Source: Oreocharis arfaki (taxonomy: Eukaryota; Chordata; Aves; Passeriformes; Paramythiidae). From it: a stretch of DNA of 64,000 bases. The notes below the pieces were generated by a model. The model ran no database searches, was not told where the DNA came from, and saw nothing but the letters and a program-made list of their open reading frames with translations. Below, one piece after another: positions 35,701-47,700 of this stretch. Both the position numbers and the translations under genes were made by a program. Every line of letters begins with the position of its first letter. The first letter of the stretch is position 1. The stretch spans positions 19,471 to 83,470 of the forward strand of contig VZRR01010929.1 of the NCBI GenBank assembly GCA_013398015.1. Direction: 5' to 3'.

Positions 35701-38700
35701 CTCCAGGTGTAGCAGAACTAAGACTGCTACAAAGGCTGCCTGTGTAAGGAGACACGTCAGAAGGAAAAGATTTGGGAGAGTTGCGTGGTTTTGAGTAGTC
35801 ATGGTCGTGTTTTATGGAGACTGCTCTCTTACTCATGCTCCTGTAACAGCAGTGGGTGATCTGCTTGACAGAGCGAGCTGAAGGGATGGCTCCTAAATGG
35901 TGACTGCAAATGCCAGGCTGGGTGATTCAGCTGAATGTGAGCGTGCATGCCTTGTTGCATACTCAGTATAAGTTTAATGGCAATATCCTCTTGCGGCAGA
36001 GCAGCATAAATTAAGGTGGCATGCATGTGAAAAACTTGCAGAAGCCTTGAGAAATCTGTACCAGTAGAGTCCTTTGGGGGAACCAGACCTTCTACAGAGG
36101 TATGGAGGGGCATGATTCTTTTATTAAGCACATAAAGAAGATATAGGAAACTAAGTGGAGCTTTGCTGAGCTTTGTCCTGCGTCTTCCAGGCTTTCAAAC
36201 AAAGCACAGGCTCTCTGAGTTTATTGTCAGTTGCTACTCACAGTCCAAGATTGTCTCCAGGCCTGCAGGATAGTGGATGTGGTGCACAGCACTAGGCCAG
36301 AACTGCTTTGTCCGAGACCTCTGTCTACTCTTGAATACTTTGCTTTTTTTTGTTCTCTTAGTGGAGGAATTAGCATTGAGAAGCCAATGTTGGTCAAAGC
36401 TCCTTTGTGGCCTTTTTTGTATCATGAATTTTCACCACCCAAACTGAAGGCTTGTCTCGGCATGGCAAAACTATGATTTTTCTCTCTCCAAGTATCTTCT
36501 TAATGTGATGCTGTTCCTTGCTGTTGCCATGGTGCCAAGAAAGCTGTGTCAGATTAAAGATAATTTGGCTGTTTTGGTAAACTGCTCTGAGCAGTGTGAC
36601 TAAGTAGTGATAATCTCATTAAGTCACATTAAAACAAGCCCAGAGCATTGGAGGGGGGGATTTCATGGTGACCATCAGTGGGATAGTGATGTATGAAGTG
36701 TGGTTAGTACAGGTCTTAATTGTTGCCTCCTCTGAATTTAAATGCAGTTTAGGCTAAGTGTTGGGAAGTCTATATGTAGACGGTTCGTTGCTGAAATAAT
36801 GTGGTGCTTAGCCAGAATCACAGATCACTTGATTATGTAAAAGCTTGGTTACAGATGTCTTGTTCTCCCTTAGGATGCTCACTCACAAGGAGAGGTGGTG
36901 GCATGCCTGGAAAAAGGCCTGGTAAAAGAGGCAGAGGAGACTGATCCTCGAATCCAGGTTTCTGATCAGTGTAAGAAAGCAATTCTTCGTGTAGCTGAAC
37001 TCTCTTCCGATGACTTCCACCTGGACCGGCATCTCTACTTTGCATGCCGAGATGACAGAGAGCGATTCTGTGAAAATGTGAGTACTTTCCTCTTCCTTTC
37101 TTTCTACAGTAATCCATTAAAAAAACCCAAAACCTCTCTGGTAAAAGGAATGGAAGGGAACTGTATACTGGAGCCTGAGTGATACTGTGTAATACTGAAA
37201 ACAGACACCTTGTAACTGTCATTTTGCAATAATTCCAGTATTAAATTCGCTCACCCAACAAACACGAATCATTTCCAATGGGTTAATGAACTGGATTGGC
37301 ATAAATGGCTTGATGGCCATCAGAGCTGGTTTGACAGGGAGTGGGGGAGGAAAGGCAGAGGTGAGTGACCGCTCCTTTCTACAGCTGTGAGCTGTTTCAC
37401 AAGGTAAGCCTGGTCTGATTGCAGCACTTCTTATGCCTAGAGCATGATCTGAAGAGCTGCATTGTTCAGTCTCAAATAGCTTGTATTAGCTGAGAGTCGT
37501 CACACTAAAAGGGTGATGAACACGACCAGATTTTTTAAAATGCAGTAAAATTTAAAGGATTTTTATTGCATAGAAGCTATCGCTGCCATTTGAAGTATTA
37601 ACTCGAATATATTATTAGTTTAAAAAAATTCTCTTCAGGTGTAGTTTAGCCTGCTCGTTAGGTGTCACAAGTCTTATCTTTAATGGCAAATGTTACCGTT
37701 CTGTTTCACAGACTCAGGCTGGGGAAGGCCGAGTATACAAGTGCCTCTTTAATCACAAGTTTGAAGAATCAATGAGTGAAAAGGTTTGTATCCTGGTGAG
37801 ACAAATCCTTACTGCAGAAATCGTCAGATCATTCCTCAGTCCAGGCTGCATTATTCTTTTCCAGTGTTAAGGAAAATCTGTCATCTTCGTAGCCAGATAA
37901 TCGCCTGCTTTAACAAATGCTTTTACTTTGATATTTTTGTGTTTCAAGTTTCAGTCTTTAAAGTAAAGGATTTAAATAAATCAAAGCTGTTGGGTGGGTA
38001 ATTTGGGGAGGCAGACGTGGAGCTCAAGTGGTAGCGTTGTGATTGACTGTTTAAAGTAGCAGTCACAGCATGCTGGGGTAAGCCTTAGATAAATGCTGTT
38101 CTAATTGTACAGATTAGAAACAAAAAGGAAGCCGTGTTTGTTTCACTTGTGTTTTTAAGCGTCACATTCTGTGGGGAGGATGCACAGTTCAGTGACTGAA
38201 GTTTTCTTCCTGGTTTTCTTGATGTGGTTTTCAACAACAGCAAAAAAATTTGTTCTAGAAAGCTAGTCCTGAAAAGTTGGTATTAGTATAGGTGCTTTGT
38301 TAAGGCAGCAATGCCTTCAGTGATCTTGGAAGCAGCATCATAGTGTTTGGGATTATATGGAGTTTTAATCCTTCAGAAAGGATATGAAGATGAGTATCTG
38401 TAAAGATCTCAAAGAAGATCTGCTGAAGGAGCCCGATTCAGAGTGCTGGAGGGATCAGACTGATTTCCTTTTTGTTAAGTGCATTAGCTGTCTGACAGCT
38501 TGGTTCCAATTGACAAATTCAAATCTGAACGAGTGGTCGCTGAGGGCTTGAAACAAAGGTCCGTTCTGTAGAAGCGTGTTACTGAAATGAACTGCTGCTG
38601 TTGCTTAACCTCTTTTTGGTTACACAGGGACATTGGTAGTTTTTGAAGGGTGTTTTCCATGATCAGCTGATTGAGGTATGAATGCAAGATGTAGAGAGGT

Positions 38701-41700
38701 TAGACCAAGCTGCAGCAGATGACTTTGTAGAGAGAGAGGGGTGGATGCTCTGAGGACGCAGTTTGCAGAACAGAAGGAACACTAAATGTAGTTCTCACTC
38801 TTAGAGCTGCCAAGGCTGGACCATCTGCAAAGTCACTGGTTTTGTAGAAACTGTTACCCAGCAAAGAGTCCCTCCTTGAGGATGGCGTCGGCTGCTGCAT
38901 ACACATGTAGCCAGCAATAGCTGCTGGTGGGTGGCTCGCTTTTTGTCATCCAAAACTGGTTCCCAGGCTGCATCCAGCCTTTCCCTATTTCAGGTGATGA
39001 GGTATCTGCAAGCCTGTATCTCCCTGTGTCCAGAGCTGTAAATTTGTCCAGTCCCAGGGTCTGAGACTGCACAGGAGCATGAGAGAGAGAGTGGGAATAT
39101 CTTGGAGTAGGGCTTTCCAGGTCCTCGAGTAGGTGTGGAAAGGAGGGAGTGAAGTCAAAAATCTGATGTAAGGAAGTAGGGAGCAGGTTCTAGGGCTTTT
39201 CTGTTCCTTGTGCCAAGATTGCTCCCTCTTCTCCCTACCCTACATATTCACTGTTTTCCTTCCTTTCAGGTGGGCTGGGAATGCAGAAATTTGCCTGAGC
39301 TATTCTGAGTTATCTGCTGCCCTCAGATTTAATTTTCACATAATTTAAACCAAAAGCTATGAAGTGTAGCAGTGTTTTTACAGGCCCTTTTCTGGATGAA
39401 ATTTGGAGGGTTGTTCTTGCAGCTGCTGGGTTCAGGTTTGGCCACAGTGCATCCTCATGAACCTCACCAGTTGTGGAAAATGGCTAGAAATTCCCACGGT
39501 TAGACTGTTTTATCTGCTGTCATCTGCTCAGCGCGTTGCAGAACAAATCCAAAACCATGCTATTTTGTAAATGCAACTGGAAAAAGTTATTTCTTGAGGG
39601 CATGGGGTGAGCATGTACCACAGCTGGGATAAATGTCAGCAACTGCTCCTAGTTAACCACAAATGAGTCACGCTCTCAGTCGTAGCTCTTCACAAAAAGC
39701 TGGATGAATGTGCAGTTTTGAGAACTGCTCTGCAGAGAGCTGCTCCCTTTGAAACCCCTGATCTGTTGACCTCGGTGTGCATTGTTAACTGTGTGGTTTC
39801 TATGAGACAAATGAAATTTAGCTGCAGCCTAGCTTAAACACATGAGTTTAAAAGCATCGGTTGTTTTCTGAGATGCAGCTTGAAAACTCAGCAGCTGCAG
39901 GTCCAGCTCTCTGCCACCAGCACAAGGAAGCTCATTCCAGCATCCCAATGTGTCTCCTGCAGTGTCGTGATGCGCTGACCACCCGCCAGAAGCTCATCGC
40001 CCAGGACTACAAAGTCAGTTACTCACTGGCCAAGTCCTGTAAAAGTGACCTGAAGAAATACCGCTGTAACGTGGAGAACCTGCCCCGCTCTCGGGAAGCC
40101 CGGCTTTCCTATCTGTTGATGTGCTTAGAGTCTGCTGTGCACAGAGGTAAGTGAAGTTCAAGGCTTGCTGGCACCTTGATTTTAAAATGAGGGACCTTCA
40201 ACTTCGTGTACTTGTAGTCCCCTTCTCCGAGAACCTTTTTCCAAACTTTGTTTCAAAGACAAATTTCCTCATCATGGTGCTTTCATCACTGTTGTTTTCA
40301 CGATCAGAACAGCTGAGTAAACCCCTCTGCCACTGACTCCTTTTGTGCAGACAAGAAGTTTAAAATGCAAAATAGCAAATCCCACTTGGACTGCTGATGT
40401 GTAGTTGCAAATCCTTCTATTCACTGTGAATTCAAGCAGCTCTTTTCCTCCATTGTGTAGTAAGCATTATATATGCTACAAGGTTAAAACACAGAATAGA
40501 GAACCTGTTTATCCTCACTCAGGGAAAGCCAGTGTTACTCAGTCCTCTGCCTGCTGTAAATAATGTCTTTTCTTGCAGTTCAGTAGCTTGGGTAAATGCC
40601 TTTTTTCTCTGACTCTGGATTTTCCCTTATAGAAGGAACATAAGTGTGAGAATATTATTTTTGGTCATTTAAATTAATGTAAGCTGGAGGTGTCCTCACA
40701 CCAGCTGCTCTTTCCAAAGGCATTAGAAGGCCCAGTGGAGCTGGACCATGCTAAGGGGTCTCTGTGAAATTGCCATAATGTGAAATAACGTATTGCATCC
40801 TCTAGATCTGCGCTGGAAAACTGCTTGTTTTTCCTCTTGGCATGCAGCTGTGTGGTTTCAGAGTGAGCAGTAGCAGGACTGCATGCTGCAGTGCCTCTGG
40901 CATGGGATGAAAAGGCTGCCATAATTCCATAAGCAGTCTCTGCATTTGTGAGTTTGAATAACTCATTGCTTCTGATTGATGTGGAAATGATGTGCCCTGT
41001 TTGTAGAAAAGTTGTGGGATTTATTTTTTACTTTTCCCTGCAGTAGGGCAGGTGCTTTACTGACTTACATGCAGAAAGCTGCTGTTCAGTTACTTACTTT
41101 CATGGTGGAGCAGGTTCTGCAGTGTCTCACGCATGAAGCACAGCCCAGGAGGAACACTAATTATTCCACACAGCACCACATGCATGTGTTACAATGCCTG
41201 GCAGCCTCTGTTGGAGTGTCTTCTGTTCCATGGGATGTTCTGCATATATGAATAGGTTGTGATGGGGGCTGCAGGAAAGTTTATAGCAGGTCTAAGCATT
41301 TAATACAGGAAGATTTCTGTGCAGCTGCAGTGGTTTGTTGGACACTCCATATGCACTCTTGTTTTAGTATGATTTTTGGCTTCCTGAGCATTTATGTGCT
41401 ATTGCCCTAGAAAATCTTTTCCTTGGAGAAAATGTTTAACCTGCTGTCCAAACAAATTCCTCTCCCAGTTACATACCAAGCTGGTGAACTACCAAAGTGG
41501 AACTACAGTGGAAAAAGGAACCCTTGAGCACAAAGGGAAGAGCTGACTTGTGCTACAGAACTGCAGATCCGGGAGGGCTTTCAGCTGTTCTTCAGAAGCA
41601 ACTCCTGTAACGTGAAATCCAAAATCAGATTCTCCTAATCTTTCAGGCATTCTTTTTTAAAAAAACTATGTTAAATCGATAGACTGGCTATGTTTTACAG

Positions 41701-44700
41701 GGTTGTTAAGATGACAGGACCTACCATAACCACTGGTTTATTCCCCAGCACGAATGGTCCAGTACTTTTGTTGAAATCTGGTGTTGTTCAGCATGTGGAC
41801 CTTGTCCCCGCTCTTCCAGCACGCTGGTAGCACAGGTCAAGAAGGGCTCTGCTAAGCATCGAAACTAAATCACATCATCTTCTCTTGGCTCAGGTCGACA
41901 AGTGAGCAGTGAGTGCCAGGGTGAAATGCTGGATTACCGGCGCATGCTGATGGAAGACTTCTCACTGAGCCCAGAAATCATCCTGAGCTGCCGAGGGGAG
42001 ATTGAGCACCACTGCTCCGGCCTCCATCGGAAAGGTCGCACCCTGCACTGCCTGATGAAAGTCGTCCGGGGTGAAAAGGGCAACGTCGGGCTCAACTGTC
42101 AGCAGGCAGTAAGGAGCTTTTCTATCCCTTCACTTATACTTTGCTCAGTTGGTAGAAGCATTGATTTGTCTGTCAACGTTTTGCCTTGAGATGGAGGTTC
42201 TGCTGAAGTCAGCCTGGCTCTGCTGGGTGCCACTGAATGCTGGAAGCAGTTGTGTAATTGCCATGCTGTGAAGTGTAACTCGGTATCTAGCAGCACATCA
42301 GTAAGGGTGATGGTTTTCCCCTCAGAAAATACATTTTGGATTGTTGTGCTCTGGGTTTTGTATTGGATCTTCTGTAGTTCTTCTCCACCAGCTTTGAAGT
42401 CATGGAATTCTCTCATGGGTGCAAGATGTAGGGAAACTTGCTTTTTATAATTCTAAAACATTCTTTCTCCTTCTCTTTTCCCCCTCTCCTTTACTTTTCC
42501 CCCTGTGCCCGGTCCTTGGAAATGCACAAAACCTTTCAAAGCACCTTCCTACTCAGTTTTATTTTTGCTATTTCATTCAGCTTTAATGATGGAAATGGAA
42601 CTTCAGGGGCAGGGAGGTGCAGGAGACTGCTGTATGTTGATGTAGTTGCAGCCAATGAAGAAAATGTCATTTTCCTCCAAAATACCTCTGTAAAATGGAA
42701 TATTTCTTTTGCCTTTTTTAAACTCCATTTTGGCCCAAACACATCGGGCTTATCATTTCTTTAAATTGAATTTTTGTTCAAACTCATTAGTGCTTTTTAA
42801 TATGAAATTACATTTTTGTACTTAATACTTCGTTTTAATGACCCATGAGCCCAAGAAAAAATGACATCAGTGATAAAAATGGCAAAGGAGTGTTAGTGCT
42901 GATGTAGGAATTTGGGGAGATGTATTCTCTTGACTTCTTTTAATATATAGAACCACTGTTCTATACATTTTTGTTGTAATTGTAGCTTAAAACTTGAGCC
43001 TCAAATGATGCCAATTTGTGTGTATTATCAAAGATAAATTAATATCTGTTAAATTTTGGTCAGGCATAGGGTGCTTTTGTGAAGAAGCTTGTTTCTGCAT
43101 AAATACCAGGTGTACTGGTGCAGCAGCTGTACAGTTTGAGTCATTCCTGCGGGGATCTGTACTGCATTACTTACGCTTTGCAGCCTTTGTGTGAAAAACT
43201 GAGTATTTGTTTCTGAGTATTTGTTTAAATATGAAATTGAAACTGCTGCTTCGGAATTTCATTATTTGCAAATATTCATAAGATCAGTTAATCTTGGGAA
43301 TAACTTTTAGATCGTGAAGTGCATGTTCAGAACAAGTCAGAAGTCCAAACAGGAGACCCCCAAAAGTGATATGGGATTTCAGACTTCCAGAGAAAAATAT
43401 CTTTAGAAATTTAGAGCAGGTTTGGAGGTTTTTAAATTTTCTTATACGTAAGATACTGCTTTATTTTTTTGCAGTAAATTGATGCAATAATATATAGGAT
43501 TGTCCATGAGTCCCCTTTAAGTTAAATGTGTTTTGTTCTCTGGGCGAAGGACAGCAGAAGCAAATAAGGTGTTGATTTTATACACTACGTTTAGCTTGTC
43601 TAGATTTTTATGGGCAAGAGGAAATAGATGATTGCAAGAATAGGATAAACATTCCAATGTTCTGAGTTTCTGAAGACTGACACAGTGCTATTATATAGCT
43701 GCCTACAACTTTTGAAATACTAAATAATTTATTGTTCTTATATTCTGTATTTGAATGGTAAGGGTTGTCTCAGCTGTCAGTGGCTTTGTTATGTTTTGAT
43801 TTATTGTGTTAGAATGAGCTTTCTACTTTTACCTTCCAAGGCAGATAAATTATCTTTGCAAGGAAGAGAATATTGTGTGAAACTCTTCCAGATACTAGGC
43901 AACTTGTGCTAGAGACTCCAGTTCCTTGTCACGTGAGGTTGGCCCATATGGCAAGCCCTGAAGAAGGGAAGTTAGAGATCCATCTTTCAGAGTAAGCTGG
44001 AGCCATTTCAGTTCTTTTTGGGTACCTAGAGAGCACCTTTGACGTATGGTTCTGCTGTGGCTCTTGATGGTGGAGCTGTTGTCAGTGGCACCCCTACATT
44101 TTCACCTGGAGAAACAGAAGAGAACAGCACAGGTACTCTGCGGTGGTCCCAGCAGAGCTTGCTGCGGTGCTTCAGGTCCATCTCCAGATGTTGTCTTTTC
44201 CATAGAGTCAAAAACTCGCGTGCCTGTGCTTTTAGCAGCATCATTAGGTAATGCTAATACAGCACCTTGATTTCTTGGCTAACTCAAAGCAATAGGTCTT
44301 GTCCTGATGTTCTTCCTCACAGAAGCTCTTTGACCAGACACACCTGCCTAGAAAGTTTGCCGGAGGCAATTGGAAGGGGAAACATCTAATTTGGATCTGG
44401 TTTTACTTACTGTCCTGTCTGTGAAGGTTTGCTCTGATTCTGCTTTGTCTTTTGAAAGGAAGAGTTCTGCCCATCTGCCAAAAACAACCTAAAGAATCCT
44501 AAAACAACAAAACACCACCAAAGAACCTCCATTTTATTTTCCTGCAAGAGCATTGACTCATACTCTTTCCTGCAGGTGGATTATGAGTGATTATTTGTAT
44601 TTAAAACTGTCAACAGCAAGCATTCTTAGACATTCTCAAACCCCAGTATTTTAATCTGAGGAGTTCCATTTCTTGTGAGACACCTCATCCAGAGTCATCT

Positions 44701-47700
44701 TCCATGTGAGAGTCTGTGCTCACACCTAGCTGCTGTTGTGCAAGAAGCACATCTAGACCCAAGTGTCAGAGCTGTGTGGGGATTTTGTCTTAGTTTCAAC
44801 GGTGAACTTGCCAAGATGCTAAAGCTCTGTGAATGGTAGAGGAACAATGGCTTTCTGTAAGTGGTTTGGCCTAAGTTAGAAAGAGAACCCCTGGATGTGT
44901 GTTGAGCCTCATTGTGCCAAACTGTGGACATAAGGGATCCTGCCCACAGGGAGGGTGTGTGTGCTGTGGTAGGTCGTCAGATAGGAGATAAAAGTGTCAG
45001 TTAATTGTGGGCATCAGCCCTTCAAAGGTCTGCAGCTGTACTGGCAGTGTCTAGCACCTCTGGTGTTGCTTGGTGGAAGCAATATTTTCTATTAGAGACT
45101 ACTCATTTTTCAAATATGTGGCTTCTGTGTTGCCCTGGTCTTACCTTTGGGGATTTTTTCTGTTCAGGCCTTTGAGCGTATAAAACTCCAATCCCTGCTA
45201 AAAGGGCATATATTTCTTGCTTCCACTTTCTAATTCAGCTGTTAAATTGGTAGTTCATTGTTAATTTAGTTCCATGTCCAGGATAAAAGTTCAGAGGATT
45301 GTGAAGTTTATCCAGCTGCTTTTCAGCTGTTGCTGTGTGAGGGAGGAAAATCCTATACAACCTTCATTTTTATCACTGGTGCCAAATTATTCCTTCTTCC
45401 CTGCAGTCAGGGCAGCTGGCTTGGTGCTGCACATCTTGCCTGTGGTTGAGAATTAAGATTGGGCATTCTGCAGTAGTGCCCAAAATAGGGTGGAGGGATA
45501 AGGAGGTGCTTCAGTGCTTCTGGGCTGTTGTACCCAGTGTGCTTTTGCCTCTTCCACTTGATAGCAACAAAAATATCGATTAATTGAGGCCCGAGGAAGA
45601 ATCCTGCCTACGTAATGCTCTGGCCAGTTTATTTAATCTGTGTGTATAAGAAAGTGTTGGGTTTGAGGTTCTATTCACTCATTTGGCCTTGAGGGAGTAA
45701 ATTCCACATTTTTGAGATATAAGTTACCTGACTGGAAGTAATCCCATCACTTTACATGCAGAGTATTCCCCATCCATGCAGGCTGTGTGAGTCTCTGTAC
45801 CAGCAAAACCACAATATTCTTCTCCCTCTTGCAGTGACTCTTAAAAAGTTTGTAAAGAACACATCCAGTTAAAGTGCCACTCTCTGTTATGAACTGGACC
45901 CATATTGGCTTCTGTTTGACCACTGTCACAGTTGTATAAGATGTTTTTGGTTTTTGGTTTTTTTTTTTTTAAATTAAAATATCCCAATCCTCTTTGATAG
46001 ACAGTGCCCTTCTCAGCTGCCTGCATCCCTTAGAAGCTGAGGCCGGGCATAATTAAGAGTGAGTCTCAGGAAATCCTGTGTTCCTCCCAGGCAGTCTGTG
46101 GTCTGTCCTCATGACTGCAAGTTTCCTATTGGATAAATTGTGCTAGCTTGTATTTTCTCCAGTTCTCTGATGTTTTTTTTCTTGCCTGTGTTTTGTGATG
46201 TTAGGGCTTTGCCCCTGAGAGTTTCCTGGATAGTGTTTAGGTGCAGACTTTGAAAGGTGGAGGATAAAATTGTAACTGTGCTTTTGATTTAGTTAGGCTG
46301 AGGGCCAATGACTAAAATCATTAACTAAGTGTCAAGATGTTAGGAGCATATAGACCATTTGATGTTGGTGTGCAGTTGCCTTCTCAGTAACCTCTCTTCC
46401 CCCCCCCCACCGCCTTCAAATTTGTCAGCTGAAAATGTTTGCCTGCCAAATGATTATACCAGTCTGCCTTCCATCAGTCTTTGGAAATTCACAGCTTGAT
46501 GGAAAATGAAGTGGGGCATGGGGATCCTTGGCTGAGTTATGGTCTAGAAGCTACCCTTTTCCCAAAATTGAGATTTACCTAAATTCTCTCCCGCTGGCCC
46601 AGCAGACACCTACCAACTTAATGTTCAGATGCTATGGACTGTGTCTGGATTTGATTTTGTAACATAGTGCTAAATATACTAAATGATGTTTCCTTATTAA
46701 TAAGAGAGAATTGTTTTTCTGCAGCTTTTTTCAGAACAGCTGTTTCACAAGAAGATTTGATGGAACTGTTCATACTATATTTACCTATGACAACTGAAAG
46801 TATTTAGAAGTCGTAAAGGGAGTGCTGGGATATCAGCTTTGGGTTGGCACACCTGGTCTCTAAATCTTTGGAAAGTTTTTGTTTTCATCTTTTACTTACA
46901 CTATGACTTCTCTTAAGTAGTTAAAACAGGGTGTCCTGCATTTATTTTATACCTTAGACACACACACACATATGCACAAGCTAAAAAAATGTGTACTATA
47001 GACTCTGCCTGGAGCAGGCATCCCTGAGGGAATGTTACTTCATGGGGCATCAGAACAAGACATTTTATCCTGTATTTCAATAAAACTTTTGTGTCCTCTC
47101 CAGGCAATTAAAAAAACTGGTTTAGACTTCATGGATGGGCACGTGATCTTTAGAAATTGATTTGGGTTTCAGTTGTAAATAGTATTCATAAAAATATGAC
47201 AAATTTGTGTGTTTGGTATCATCAGCCTTATGGAATGAGGCTTCCATCAAAGTTTAAGATAGATCAAAAATACAGTATGCAAATTTTACCTGTTCTGTTC
47301 TGTAAATTGGTACACAAATAGTCCAAGTTTACAGCTGACCTTCAGTGTGTGACCAGTCTCATGCAATGTTCCTGGGTTACTTCATAACAATAATTAGGGT
47401 CTAGCAGTGCTGGAGTTGGCAGCACAAGCTCTTAAAATAAAACACTGCAGAGCAGAGTTCATACATCATGGTGTTGTTACTGGCGTAGAATTGCCACACT
47501 GAGAGGTTGTTAAGTGTTCTCATTTAGGTCTTTAACATTTGTTTTCCTATCCACAATTCCTTTCTTCCAGCTTCAAACCCTGATTCAGGAAACGGACCCC
47601 GGTGCCGACTACCGCATCGACCGCGCGCTGAACGAGGCCTGCGAGTCGGTGATACAGACAGCCTGCAAGCACATACGGTCTGGAGACCCCATGTAGGTGC

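Larger units (their letters stand above)
42109..47570 (+). other. GLG1: GLG1 intron, 5462 nt
   Basis: Contains a perfect 14-bp tandem duplication (43199-43226), a T-rich tract at about 45949-45971, a C10 run (46399-46408) and a short AC microsatellite (46958-46970). No gene or clear transposon is visible. Confidence 0.8.

Noticed and set aside
30283..36873. Possible minor-class (U12) intron, because the donor starts GTATCC
   Set aside because: The next two donor bases are AG rather than TT, and no TCCTTAAC-like branch site lies 10-20 nt before the acceptor, which has an ordinary pyrimidine tract.
41010..41043. Strong acceptor-like sequence inside an intron
   Set aside because: Splicing from the upstream phase-1 donor gives a stop within seven codons, and no matching donor with coding-like sequence follows.
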